A stretch of DNA of 64,000 bases from Duganella sp. CF402 (lineage in GTDB: Bacteria > Pseudomonadota > Gammaproteobacteria > Burkholderiales > Burkholderiaceae_D). Positions within the stretch are counted from its first letter, which is position 1. Every line of letters starts with the position of its first letter. The position numbers and the translations under genes were made by a program. The stretch is from the NCBI RefSeq assembly GCF_900109645.1, contig NZ_FOBG01000001.1, forward strand, positions 1,054,001 through 1,118,000, given 5' to 3'. The notes beneath the pieces are model-generated. The model searched no databases and was not told the DNA's origin. It worked only from the letters and a program-made list of their open reading frames with translations. Shown here one piece after another: positions 19,122 through 28,025 of this stretch.

Positions 19122-20627
19122 CTAGCGGCCGTGGTGCTGGACCATGCGGTTTAGCGCCACACGAATGGCTGGGATCAGCTCGCCAGCGGTGAGGCCAATC
19201 GGGCCCACGCCTTCGGTCACCAGCACGTCGGCGGCCATGCCGTGCAGCCAGACTGCCGCCAAGGCGGCTTCCCACTGCGGCCAGCCTTGCGCCAGCAGCG
19301 CGCCGCACAGGCCGGCCAGCACATCGCCGGTGCCGGCGGTCGCCAAGGCTGGATTGCCGGTGGTGTTGATCACCGCATCGCCGCTTGGCGCGGCAATCAC
19401 TGTCCCTGAACCTTTCAATACCACCACCGCATGCAGCCGCGACGCCAGCTCGCGCGCAGCCGCCAGCCGGTCCGCTTGCACGGCGGCGATGCTGGTGCCC
19501 AGCAAGCGTGCCGCTTCCAGCGGATGCGGTGTCAGCACCACGGCGGCGGGGCGGTGCGCCAGGGCGGTTTGCAGCGCGGTGTCGCCAGCCAACAAGTTGA
19601 GCGCGTCGGCATCGGCCAGCAGCGCACTGCCGCAGCCGACCGCCCGGGCCAGCAAATCATGCGCAGCACGCGTCGTGCCCAGTCCGGGGCCGACCACCAG
19701 CGTAGCGAGGCTGAGGTCAAAGTCGGCGGCCAGACGGCACATCAGTTCCGGCTGGCCCGGATCGCTTGCCAACGCCTCCTCCGCAAACAAGGCGTAGACG
19801 CGGCCGGCGCCACTGTTGAGCGCCGCCCGTGCCGCCAGGATCGGCGCGCCGCTCATGCCGCGCGCGCCGCCGACCACCGCCACGTTGCCGTAGCTGCCTT
19901 TGTGCGTGTTATGCCGCCGCGCCCGTAAATGACGCGAGAAGAATTTGACGTCGTTCAGGTGCAACCGGGTCGGCGCGTAATGGGCCGGATCGATGTCCAG
20001 CCGCGCCACGTCGACCAGTCCGGCGTAATCGCGGCCGTCGCAGGTGTGCAGGCCCGGCTTGTTGCCGATGAAGGTGATGGTGTGGGTGGCATGGATGGCG
20101 ATGCCGTCCGGACCCACCACGGCGCCGCTGTCGGCATCGAGCCCGCTCGGCACGTCCAGCGCCAGCACCGGGCAGCGCAGCTGGTTGACGATCTCCACCA
20201 GCTCGCGGAAAGCGCCATCCAGCGACCGTTTCAGGCCGATGCCGAACAGGCCGTCCACTACCAGGCTCCAGTCGGTGCCGGCGATGTCGGCGTCGTCCCA
20301 TTCGCGGAAACGGGCATCGCTGAGTTTTGCGCGCTGCAGCGCAGCGTCGCGCTCGGGCGACGCTGCGCCCCGCGGCGCGAAGTGGATCAGCGTGACTTGC
20401 GCCCCGGTGTAGGAAATGTGCGCCGCCGCCTCCAGCGCGTCGCCGCCGTTGTCGCCCGGCCCGGCCAGCACCAGCACGCGCGCGTGCGCGGTCGAGAATG
20501 GCAGCTTGTCGAGTGCCGCGTTGGCACTGGCTTGCCCGGCACGCTGCATCAGCGCGCCAGGTGGCAGCACAGCGGCTGCGGCGCGCTCGATGGCGCGGAT
20601 TTCAGCAACGGAGTAGAGGGGATTCAT
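19122..20627 (-). CDS. nnr: Bifunctional NAD(P)H-hydrate epimerase / ADP-dependent dehydratase
   Basis: 501 residues fusing two repair enzymes. The N-terminal YjeF_N epimerase (about 1-215) contains GPGDNGGDALEAAAHI and LDVPSGLDADSG. The C-terminal ribokinase-like dehydratase (about 230-500) contains KGSYGNVAVVGGARGMSGAP and the catalytic TGNPALATAGTGDVLAG. Together they restore NADH/NADPH damaged by hydration. The motif is GDNGGDAL rather than the more common GNNGGDGL; the key Asp residues are kept. It is divergent from the 5-oxoprolinase gene at 20724. The usual partner tsaE is not adjacent. Confidence 0.95.
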   Translation of the reverse strand: MNPLYSVAEIRAIERAAAAVLPPGALMQRAGQASANAALDKLPFSTAHARVLVLAGPGDNGGDALEAAAHISYTGAQVTLIHFAPRGAASPERDAALQRAKLSDARFREWDDADIAGTDWSLVVDGLFGIGLKRSLDGAFRELVEIVNQLRCPVLALDVPSGLDADSGAVVGPDGIAIHATHTITFIGNKPGLHTCDGRDYAGLVDVARLDIDPAHYAPTRLHLNDVKFFSRHLRARRHNTHKGSYGNVAVVGGARGMSGAPILAARAALNSGAGRVYALFAEEALASDPGQPELMCRLAADFDLSLATLVVGPGLGTTRAAHDLLARAVGCGSALLADADALNLLAGDTALQTALAHRPAAVVLTPHPLEAARLLGTSIAAVQADRLAAARELASRLHAVVVLKGSGTVIAAPSGDAVINTTGNPALATAGTGDVLAGLCGALLAQGWPQWEAALAAVWLHGMAADVLVTEGVGPIGLTAGELIPAIRVALNRMVQHHGR

Positions 20628-20723
20628 GGTGCCATTTTAGCATCTAAATTTCTATCAAGGCCGCTGGTGTGCGGCGGCCGGGGCGCACTACAATAGATGA
20701 TTCACAGCTTAACGAGGCAAGGC

Positions 20724-23700
20724 ATGGATTGGCAATTCTGGATCGACCGCGGCGGCACGTTTACCGACATTGTGGCACGCGCGCCCGATGGCCGGCTACG
20801 CACGCTCAAGCTGCTGTCCGAGAATCCGGAACACTACGCCGACGCGGCCATTGCCGGCATCCGCCAGCTGATGGGCGTGGCCAAGGGCAAGCCAATTCCG
20901 GTGGCGCAGATCGGCGCGGTAAAGATGGGCACCACGGTGGCCACCAACGCGCTGCTGGAGCGCAAGGGCGAGCCGACTGCGCTGGCTATCACGCGCGGCT
21001 TCCGCGACGCGCTGCGCATCGCTTACCAGAACCGTCCGCGCCTGTTCGACCGCCACATCGTGCTGCCGGAGCTGTTGTACAGCCATGTGATCGAAATCGA
21101 CGAGCGGGTCGGCGCGCATGGCGATACTATTTCGCCGCTCGACCTTACCGCTGCCCGCGCCGGGTTGGCGCAGGCCTATGACATGGGCTTGCGCTCGCTG
21201 GCGGTGGTGTTCATGCACGGCTACCGCTACCACGCGCACGAAACCAAAGTGGCCGACCTGGCGCGCGAGATGGGCTTTACGCAAGTGTCGGTGTCGCACG
21301 AAATCAGCCCGATGATGAAGCTGGTGGCGCGCGGCGATACCACGGTGGTCGATGCCTATCTGTCGCCGATCCTGCGCCGGTATGTCGATCAGGTGGCGCA
21401 GGAGCTGCCCGGCGTGAACCTGCAATTCATGCAGTCCAACGGCGGCCTGACCGACGCCCGCGCGTTCCAGGGCAAGGATTCGATCCTGAGCGGACCGGCC
21501 GGCGGCATCGTCGGCATGGTGCGCGCCTCAAAGTTGGCGGGCTTCGACAAGGTGATCGGCTTTGACATGGGCGGCACCTCGACCGATGTGTCGCACTACT
21601 CGGGCGAATTCGAGCGCGTGTTCGAAACGCAGGTCGCCGGTGTGCGCATGCGTGCGCCCATGATGAGCATCCACACGGTGGCGGCGGGCGGCGGCTCGAT
21701 CCTGCATTTCGACGGCAGCCGCTATCGCGTCGGCCCTGACAGCGCGGGCGCCAATCCGGGACCGGCCAGCTATCGCCGTGGCGGCCCGCTGGCCGTCACC
21801 GACTGTAATGTCATGCTAGGCAAAATCCAGCCCGCGCATTTCCCGCAGCTGTTCGGCGCTGATGGCAAGCAGCCACTCGACGCCGCCGCTGTGCGCCAGC
21901 GCTTCGCCGACATGGCCGCCGGCATCGCGGCTGCCACCGGGGAAGAGACTGCACCGGAGCAGGTGGCGGAGGGCTTCCTCGATATCGCGGTCGGCAATAT
22001 GGCCAATGCCATCAAGCAGATCTCGGTGCAGCGCGGCCACGACGTGACCGAATACACGCTGACCAGCTTCGGCGGCGCGGGCGGGCAGCACGCCTGCCTG
22101 GTGGCCGACGCGCTGGGCATGAAGACGGTGTTCGTGCATTCGCTGGCGGGCGTGATGTCGGCCTACGGCATGGGCCTGGCCGACCAGACCGCGATGCGCG
22201 AAGCGGCGGTCGAATTGCGCTTGAGTGAAGATGCGCACGCCGATCTGGCGGCACGCCTGCACGCGCTGGGCCGCCAGGCGCGCGCCGATCTGCATCATCA
22301 GCAGGTGGAGGATGAGCGCATCTCGCTGATCAGCCGCGTGCACTTGCGTTACGAGGGTACGGATACCGCGCTGATTGTGCTGTTCGATACAGTGGAGAGC
22401 ATGCAGCAGCAGTTCGAAGCCGCCTACCGCAAACGCTATTCCTTCCTGATGCCGGCGCGCGCGCTGATCGTGGAGGCAGTGTCTGTGGAAGCGGTCGGCA
22501 AGTCCGACGCGCCGTCCGAAGCGGTGGAGCCGGCGCCGCGCCGCGTGTCCGGCCTGATGCCGCACGCGGTGGTGCCGATGTACACCGGCGGCCAGTGGCG
22601 GCAGACCAATTTGTACCAGCGCTCGGCCACGCGCATCGGCGATATCGTCAAAGGCCCGGCCATCATCGCCGAAGCCAATGCGACCACCATCGTGGAAACC
22701 GGCTGGCAGGCGGAGGTCACGCTGCATGATCATCTGGTGCTGCGCCGCGTGGCCGCGCTGCCGGAGCGACGCGCCATCGGCACCACGGCCGATCCGGTGA
22801 TGCTGGAGATCTTCAACAACCTGTTCATGTCGATCGCCGAGCAAATGGGGCTGCGGTTGCAGAACACGGCGTACTCGGTCAACATCAAGGAGCGACTGGA
22901 CTTCAGCTGCGCCATTTTCGACGCCGACGGCAACCTGATCGCCAATGCGCCGCACATGCCGGTGCATCTGGGCTCGATGGGCGAGAGCATCAAGACGGTG
23001 ATGCGCGAGAACGCCGGCCGTATGCGCGCCGGCGATGTGTTCATGCTCAACGACCCGTACAACGGCGGCACCCACTTGCCGGATGTGACGGTGATTACGC
23101 CGGTGTTCGACGAGACCGGCGCACGCATCCTGTTCTACGTCGGCTCGCGCGGCCACCACGCGGATATCGGCGGCACCACGCCGGGTTCCATGCCGCCGGA
23201 TTCGCGCGTGATCGAGGAAGAGGGCGTGTTAATCAATAACTTCAAGCTGGTCGACGGCGGGCGCATGTTGGAAGACGAGACGCGCGCGCTGCTGGCCGGC
23301 GCGCAGTACCCGGCCCGCAATCCGGACCAGAATCTGGCCGACCTGCGCGCGCAAATCGCCGCCAACCAGAAAGGCGTCGAAGAGCTGCACCGGATGGTGG
23401 CGCATTTCGGCCTCGACGTGGTGCAGGCTTACATGGATCACGTGCAGGATAATGCGGAGGAAGCGGTGCGCCGTGTGATCAGCGCCTTGAAGGACGGCGC
23501 GTTCACGCTGCCGCTCGATAACGGCGCGCAGATTCAGGTCGCGGTTCGCGTCGATCAGGCTTCGCGCAGTGCGGAGATTGATTTTACCGGCACCTCGGCG
23601 CAGCTCGACAACAACTTCAATGCGCCGTCGGCGGTGTGCATGGCGGCGGTGCTGTACGTGTTCCGCACGCTGGTGAATGACGAGATTCCGTTGAACGCCG

Positions 23701-24320
23701 GCTGCCTCAAGCCCTTGAAGGTGCTGATCCCGCAAGGCTCGATGCTGAATCCGCGCTATCCGGCGTCGGTCGTGTCGGGCAATGTGGAGACCTCGACCTG
23801 CATCACCAATGCGCTCTACGGCGCTCTGGGTGTGATGGCGGCCGCGCAGGGCACCATGAATAATTTCACCTTCGGGAATGCCAAGTACCAGTATTACGAA
23901 ACCATCAGCGGCGGTTCCGGCGCGGGCGATGGCTTTGATGGCACGAGCGTGGTGCAAACCAATATGACCAACTCGCGTCTCACCGATCCGGAGATTCTGG
24001 AATTCCGTTTCCCGGTACGGCTGGACAGCTACGAAATCCGTGCCGACAGCGGCGGGGCGGGGCGCTGGCATGGCGGTAACGGCGGCGTGCGCAAGGTGCG
24101 CTTCCTGGAATCGATGACGGCGGCGATCCTGTCCAATAACCGCATCCACGCGCCGTTCGGCATGGCCGGTGGCGAGCCCGGTGCGCTGGGCCGGAACAGC
24201 GTGCAGCGCGCCGATGGCAGCATCGAGATGCTGGGCCATATTGGCAAGACCGACATGCAGCCGGGCGATGTCTTCATCATCGAGACGCCGGGCGGCGGCG
24301 GCTACGGTTCGTCAATTTAA
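20724..24320 (+). CDS. 5-oxoprolinase (ATP-hydrolysing), HyuA-HyuB fusion
   Basis: About 1198 residues. The N-terminal hydantoinase A half starts [21 protein letters not shown] and includes [17 protein letters not shown] and [16 protein letters not shown]. The C-terminal hydantoinase B half (from about residue 690) has [20 protein letters not shown] and [12 protein letters not shown], closing with [10 protein letters not shown]. The single-chain fusion is typical of OPLAH-type 5-oxoprolinases, which open 5-oxo-L-proline to glutamate with ATP. ATG 20724 is preceded by GAGG at 20714-20717 and gives the conserved opening; an in-frame ATG at 20697 does not. Its last codons overlap the first operator of the next unit. 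Confidence 0.92.
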   Translation: MDWQFWIDRGGTFTDIVARAPDGRLRTLKLLSENPEHYADAAIAGIRQLMGVAKGKPIPVAQIGAVKMGTTVATNALLERKGEPTALAITRGFRDALRIAYQNRPRLFDRHIVLPELLYSHVIEIDERVGAHGDTISPLDLTAARAGLAQAYDMGLRSLAVVFMHGYRYHAHETKVADLAREMGFTQVSVSHEISPMMKLVARGDTTVVDAYLSPILRRYVDQVAQELPGVNLQFMQSNGGLTDARAFQGKDSILSGPAGGIVGMVRASKLAGFDKVIGFDMGGTSTDVSHYSGEFERVFETQVAGVRMRAPMMSIHTVAAGGGSILHFDGSRYRVGPDSAGANPGPASYRRGGPLAVTDCNVMLGKIQPAHFPQLFGADGKQPLDAAAVRQRFADMAAGIAAATGEETAPEQVAEGFLDIAVGNMANAIKQISVQRGHDVTEYTLTSFGGAGGQHACLVADALGMKTVFVHSLAGVMSAYGMGLADQTAMREAAVELRLSEDAHADLAARLHALGRQARADLHHQQVEDERISLISRVHLRYEGTDTALIVLFDTVESMQQQFEAAYRKRYSFLMPARALIVEAVSVEAVGKSDAPSEAVEPAPRRVSGLMPHAVVPMYTGGQWRQTNLYQRSATRIGDIVKGPAIIAEANATTIVETGWQAEVTLHDHLVLRRVAALPERRAIGTTADPVMLEIFNNLFMSIAEQMGLRLQNTAYSVNIKERLDFSCAIFDADGNLIANAPHMPVHLGSMGESIKTVMRENAGRMRAGDVFMLNDPYNGGTHLPDVTVITPVFDETGARILFYVGSRGHHADIGGTTPGSMPPDSRVIEEEGVLINNFKLVDGGRMLEDETRALLAGAQYPARNPDQNLADLRAQIAANQKGVEELHRMVAHFGLDVVQAYMDHVQDNAEEAVRRVISALKDGAFTLPLDNGAQIQVAVRVDQASRSAEIDFTGTSAQLDNNFNAPSAVCMAAVLYVFRTLVNDEIPLNAGCLKPLKVLIPQGSMLNPRYPASVVSGNVETSTCITNALYGALGVMAAAQGTMNNFTFGNAKYQYYETISGGSGAGDGFDGTSVVQTNMTNSRLTDPEILEFRFPVRLDSYEIRADSGGAGRWHGGNGGVRKVRFLESMTAAILSNNRIHAPFGMAGGEPGALGRNSVQRADGSIEMLGHIGKTDMQPGDVFIIETPGGGGYGSSI

Positions 24321-24354
24321 GTTGACGGTGCGATGATTGTCAACTAAAGTTGAC
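24311..24354 (+). promoter_or_regulatory. Double operator and probable leaderless promoter of the HTH/Clp-N pair
   Basis: Two 16-bp sites differ at only two positions: GTCAATTTAAGTTGAC at 24311-24326 and GTCAACTAAAGTTGAC at 24339-24354. The second is a perfect palindrome. Centres are 28 bp apart. Within them lie a -35 (TTGACG, 24322-24327) and a -10 (TAAAGT, 24345-24350) spaced by 17 bases. That would start transcription about at the A of ATG 24357, so the mRNA would be leaderless; no ribosome site is present. Site 1 covers the stop codon of the upstream gene. Confidence 0.7.
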
Positions 24355-24356
24355 GC

Positions 24357-24569
24357 ATGACTGATCTCCATCACTTGAAGATTCCGGACGAGCCGGGCGA
24401 CGCGATAGCGGCCGCCCTGGCTTTGCGCGAGCTGGCCGACCAGATCGAGCGCAAGGCGGTCCGGCAGGCGCTGGCAGACGGCTGGACCTGGGCCCAGATC
24501 GCCGAAGCACTCGGTGTGAGCAAGCAAGCCGCCCACAAAAAGCACGCAGCGAATCTGGCGCGCGGCTGA
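24357..24569 (+). CDS. Small helix-turn-helix protein, probable autorepressor
   Basis: 70 residues, almost entirely a DNA-binding domain. The N-terminal helix (ALALRELADQIERKAVRQAL) is followed by the helix-turn-helix GWTWAQIAEALGVSKQAAHK, with a recognition helix VSKQAAHKKHA. There is no effector domain. The gene starts three bases after a palindromic operator that covers its own promoter, so autorepression is the natural inference. It is followed after 14 bases by a Clp-N-domain gene. Similar small HTH/Clp-N gene pairs are, from memory, common in actinobacteria, so transfer is possible, although base composition is like the neighbours. Confidence 0.82.
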   Translation: MTDLHHLKIPDEPGDAIAAALALRELADQIERKAVRQALADGWTWAQIAEALGVSKQAAHKKHAANLARG

Positions 24570-24583
24570 CCGGAGGAATAATC

Positions 24584-25168
24584 ATGTTTGCAAAACTGAG
24601 GCAGCGCTGGCAGGACACGCGGACCATCATGAAGTTGTCGCTGGATGCTGAAAAGCGCGCTTTGCAGGAAGGGCAGCGGCATCCTGGTGCGGAGCACTAT
24701 CTGCTGGCCGCTCTCGACCTGCCAGACGGCAGCGCACGCCGCGTCTTCGCGCGCCTCGGCGTCGATCCCGAAGCTTATCGCGCCGCCCTGGCCAACCGCC
24801 ACGCCGCCGCCCTCAATACCATCGGCCTGCACCATGTCGCCCCCGCGCCGACCTCCAACACCGCCGGAGACGCGCGCGCTCCCGCTGGGCCGGCCGACGC
24901 CGCCGCCGCCGCGCGCGCCGACGACGCCGTGCCGCCGGCGGAAGCCAGCATCTTGTTCGACGCCCAGCCTTCCGGCCAAGCCTTGATGCAAAGCCTGCCG
25001 GAGTTGCAGCGTCGCTTGTCGGCGCCGCTGTGTGGCGCCCACGTCCTGCTGGCTGCGGCGGCGATGGCCCACAGCGCGGCCGGCCGCGCCTTCAAGGCCA
25101 TCGGCATCGATCTGCAAGCACTCGGCAGCGCCGCCGAAACTGAGCTGCGGTCCGGCATGCCTTTCTGA
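24584..25168 (+). CDS. Clp N-terminal (Clp R) domain protein without ATPase module
   Basis: 194 residues holding two Clp-N repeats and nothing else. Repeat 1 is around EGQRHPGAEHYLLAALD and repeat 2 around LSAPLCGAHVLLAAAAMA. They are joined by an Ala/Pro-rich linker (about residues 95-130) of low complexity. In ClpA/ClpB/ClpC this domain binds substrates and adaptors; a free-standing version could act as an adaptor, a decoy or a sensor of misfolded protein. GGAGGA lies eight bases before ATG 24584. It is co-transcribed with the HTH gene upstream. Whether it touches ClpXP cannot be told from sequence. Confidence 0.8.
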   Translation: MFAKLRQRWQDTRTIMKLSLDAEKRALQEGQRHPGAEHYLLAALDLPDGSARRVFARLGVDPEAYRAALANRHAAALNTIGLHHVAPAPTSNTAGDARAPAGPADAAAAARADDAVPPAEASILFDAQPSGQALMQSLPELQRRLSAPLCGAHVLLAAAAMAHSAAGRAFKAIGIDLQALGSAAETELRSGMPF

Positions 25169-25233
25169 TAAGCTCGTTTTGCGATACCCGAGGTATTGCA
25201 ATCCGCGACCACGGAATCCCGGCTTGTCGGCCT

Positions 25234-25261
25234 CCCGGCTGGCACGTACAGTCGGGTTTTT
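25234..25261 (+). terminator. Rho-independent terminator after the Clp-N gene
   Basis: CCCGGCT (25234-25240) pairs with AGTCGGG (25250-25256), including one G-U pair, followed by TTTTT. Confidence 0.65.
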
Positions 25262-25281
25262 AACCGGCGGGGAGAGACATC

Positions 25282-25410
25282 ATGGCGAAATTACTGAGGC
25301 ACTTGCAGCCCGCCCCAGCGATCGTTTCGGCATTCGCGCTGTGCGGACTGTACTTCGTGTCGTGGTACGTGATCAGCCACTACCTGACCGCTGGCCTGGT
25401 GGGCTACTGA
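25282..25410 (+). CDS. 42-residue single-span membrane peptide
   Basis: ATG 25282 with GGGGAGAG seven bases upstream. The peptide begins MAKLLRHLQPAP and then has one hydrophobic span (AIVSAFALCGLYFVSWYVIS), with basic residues only before it, which predicts the N-terminus in the cytoplasm. Its stop is three bases before the start of the TraB/GumN gene, so the two are probably translationally coupled. No family is recognised. The good ribosome site, coupling and clean transmembrane pattern support a real gene. Confidence 0.6.
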   Translation: MAKLLRHLQPAPAIVSAFALCGLYFVSWYVISHYLTAGLVGY

Positions 25411-25413
25411 ACC

Positions 25414-26400
25414 ATGCGCCTGCTGCTCGCTCTCTGCCTGACCATCCCATTGAGCGCCGTGCTGGCGCAAACTGAAACGCCGGAGGTTGAAGCGCCGCCG
25501 GAGCAAGTGCTGCTGGTCGGCCAACGCCCGGGGCCCGGCCTGTGGAAGGTCAGCAAAGACGATCACGTGCTGTGGGTGCTCGGCATCTACACGCCGCTGC
25601 CGCAAAAGATGGAGTGGCGCTCGCAGCAGGTCGAGGTCACGCTGGCGCAGTCGCAGGAATATCTGGCGCCGCCCGCCGCCCATGCCAAGGTCGGCTTTTT
25701 CCGCGGCCTGACCATGTTGCCGGGCCTGATCGGCATCAAAAAGAATCCGGACGGCGCCACCTTGCGCGACGTCCTGCCGCCAGACGTGTACGCACGCTGG
25801 CTGCCGCTGAAGGCCAAATACCTCGGCGATAACGACAGTATTGAACGCGAACGTCCCATTTTCGCGGCAGATACCTTGTTCAGCGCCGGCCTCAAGCAGG
25901 CCGGGCTGACCAGGGGTATGGTGGTCAGCACCAAGCTCGACGCCATCATCAAACAGCACAAAATCAAGGTCACCGAAACCGGCATCAAGCTGGACATGGA
26001 CGGCGCGTCGGACATGATGAAGGACTTCAAGAAGTCGTCGCTGGCCGACGCCGCCTGTTTCGACAAAACGCTGGCACGCCTGGAAACCGATATCGAGGCC
26101 ATGCGTGTGCGCGCCAACGCCTGGGCCAAGGGCGACATCGAGGCGATTCAGAAACTGACGTATCCAGACCAGGACAACGAGTGCAACAACGCCATGCTCG
26201 GCGCCGAGTTCGTCAAGAACCGCCCCGGCTTTCAGAATATCAAGGAGCGGGTGCGCACCGCTTGGCTGGACTCAGCCGAGCAATCCATCGGCGCCAACGC
26301 CAGCACCTTCGCCGTGCTGCCGTTGTCGAACATCATCGGCGCGGACAGCTATCTGGCGGCGCTCAAGGCCAAGGGCTATCAGGTCGACAGCCCGGAATAA
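25414..26400 (+). CDS. TraB/GumN-family secreted protein
   Basis: 328 residues with a Sec signal peptide (LLLALCLTIPLSAVLA). The mature part carries the family's opening strand PGLWKVSKDDHVLWVLGIYTP followed by MEWRSQQVEVTLAQSQEYL, and ends with AVLPLSNIIGADSYLAALKAKGY, the C-terminal TraB/GumN strand-helix. The usual T-x-H after the G of LWVLGT is here I-Y-T, and the usual catalytic-looking His is absent. The family resembles putative metalloproteases or erythromycin-esterase-like folds, but its biochemical role is not established. It converges with the receiver-TPR genes two bases downstream. Confidence 0.8.
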   Translation: MRLLLALCLTIPLSAVLAQTETPEVEAPPEQVLLVGQRPGPGLWKVSKDDHVLWVLGIYTPLPQKMEWRSQQVEVTLAQSQEYLAPPAAHAKVGFFRGLTMLPGLIGIKKNPDGATLRDVLPPDVYARWLPLKAKYLGDNDSIERERPIFAADTLFSAGLKQAGLTRGMVVSTKLDAIIKQHKIKVTETGIKLDMDGASDMMKDFKKSSLADAACFDKTLARLETDIEAMRVRANAWAKGDIEAIQKLTYPDQDNECNNAMLGAEFVKNRPGFQNIKERVRTAWLDSAEQSIGANASTFAVLPLSNIIGADSYLAALKAKGYQVDSPE

Positions 26401-26402
26401 AC

Positions 26403-28025
26403 TCAGGCCACCACCGAAATACCGTACTTGCGCTGGGTGTGCTGGTACTGCGCCAGCAGGTTTTCCAGTGATGGATGATTCGGATCCAGCCGGCGCATGC
26501 GATCCAGCAGGAACTGGCACTGTTCGGCCAGCGGCGCTTCCCAACCGAGGTCGTCCAGCTGCTTGAGCATGGCCGAGGCGGCCGCCGGCAGCAGCGCCAG
26601 ATTGCCGGGCGCCTTGCGCAGGCCGGCGTTCAGCGTATCCACCGCCGCGCGCAGGTCGCCTTGGGTGCGCTGCTCTTCGGCATGCGCGATGAGCTCGTCC
26701 ACCTGAATCTTGATTTGCTCGCCCATGCCTTGCGCCAGATCGTGGCGGCCGGCTTTTTCGAACACTTGCACCGCGTCGTCCATCGACACGCCGCTTTCGG
26801 TGTCGTTCATCAGATTGAGCATCAGGTCCGAGGCCTGCTGGTCGAGCTTGATGTTCAGGCAGCTGTGCACCAGCCCGATCTTGAGCCCGGTCGATAGCCC
26901 ACGGCTGCCGGCCACGGCGTTGACCGCATTGGTCAGCTCGGCCGCCGCAGCGGTGATGTTGCCGGTCATTTCCTGCAGCATGCCGGCGGCGATGGCGCGG
27001 CAGGCGTCGACATTGGTGCCGCCGCGTAACGAGCGCTCCATGTCGCGGATCACGCCGCTGGCCTGGTTGGCGTCGCCCTTGCGCACCAGCGTCTTGACCA
27101 GCTTGACGTGGTCCTCGGGATCGCGGAATTCGGAATATTTAGCCTTGGCCACCACTTGCTTGAAGGCCTTCTCGGCCGCCGTGACGTCGCCCGTTTCATA
27201 GGCCACGTCGCCGAGGTGGCGCAGCCGGTGCACCATGTGCGGCGAGATGGCGACCGCGTCTTCCAGAATCTTCTTGGCCGCTTCCTGCTGGCCCAGCGCT
27301 TCATGCGTGCGCGCCAGCAGGTCGTAGGCCGCCATGTATTGGGAGTTTTGGTTGAGCAGTTCTTGCAGCGTGGCCTGCGCCTCGACGTATTTCTGCAAGC
27401 CGAACTGGCTGCGTGCCAGGCCGAGGTGCGCCCAGGCGACCGGCTTGGTCATCAGGATCAACTGGTAGGCTTGCTCGGCCTGCGCCAGTTCGCCTTGCTG
27501 CGTCAGCAGTTCTGCGCGCAGGCGGATGAAATCCGTGGCGTAGCGTGGGTTCTTTTCCTCGCCCGTGACGCATTCGGCGATGGCTTTTTGCAGGTTGCCC
27601 AGCTCGACCATCTGGTAGGCGCGCTGGAACACATCGCGCCGCTCGACGGCCCGGCGCATGCGCTGCAGCAGGGCGTCCACGGTGAACGGCTTGAGCACGT
27701 AATCGGTCGGCGTCAGCTCGGCGGCGCCGATGACTTTGCTGTACACGCCTTCCGAGGTCAGCATGATGAAGATGGTCCACGGCTGGATCAGCTTGTGCAG
27801 GCGCAGGTCTTCCAGCAATTGCTGGCCATCCTGGCCGCTGCCGAGGTCGTACTCGCACAGCACCACGTCGTAGCTCTTCTTGTTGATCTGGCGGATGGCC
27901 GTGCCGGCGCTGACGGCGTCATCAATACTGGTAATGCCGGCCTGGCCGAGCATGTTGCGCAAGTTGGCGCGCATGCTCTGGCTCGGGTCGACCAGCAGGA
28001 CGGAGAGGGCGGCGTAATCGGCCAT
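26403..28025 (-). CDS. Receiver-domain/TPR protein, downstream paralog
   Basis: 540 residues. A CheY-like receiver (1-125) opens with LSVLLVDPSQSMRANLRNML. It keeps Asp13, the Thr of FIMLTSEG and the Lys of YVLKPF, but has Glu58 where the phospho-accepting Asp should be (VVLCEYDLG); Asp60 lies two residues later. The rest is TPR-like helical repeats (about 135-540), including PVAWAHLGLARSQFG and HMVHRLRHLGDVAYETGD. The start ATG overlaps the stop of the upstream paralog by one base (TGATG). The frame is open far upstream, but that DNA encodes the paralog. Probably a scaffold or signalling output protein; no DNA-binding domain is present. Confidence 0.85.
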   Translation of the reverse strand: MADYAALSVLLVDPSQSMRANLRNMLGQAGITSIDDAVSAGTAIRQINKKSYDVVLCEYDLGSGQDGQQLLEDLRLHKLIQPWTIFIMLTSEGVYSKVIGAAELTPTDYVLKPFTVDALLQRMRRAVERRDVFQRAYQMVELGNLQKAIAECVTGEEKNPRYATDFIRLRAELLTQQGELAQAEQAYQLILMTKPVAWAHLGLARSQFGLQKYVEAQATLQELLNQNSQYMAAYDLLARTHEALGQQEAAKKILEDAVAISPHMVHRLRHLGDVAYETGDVTAAEKAFKQVVAKAKYSEFRDPEDHVKLVKTLVRKGDANQASGVIRDMERSLRGGTNVDACRAIAAGMLQEMTGNITAAAAELTNAVNAVAGSRGLSTGLKIGLVHSCLNIKLDQQASDLMLNLMNDTESGVSMDDAVQVFEKAGRHDLAQGMGEQIKIQVDELIAHAEEQRTQGDLRAAVDTLNAGLRKAPGNLALLPAAASAMLKQLDDLGWEAPLAEQCQFLLDRMRRLDPNHPSLENLLAQYQHTQRKYGISVVA

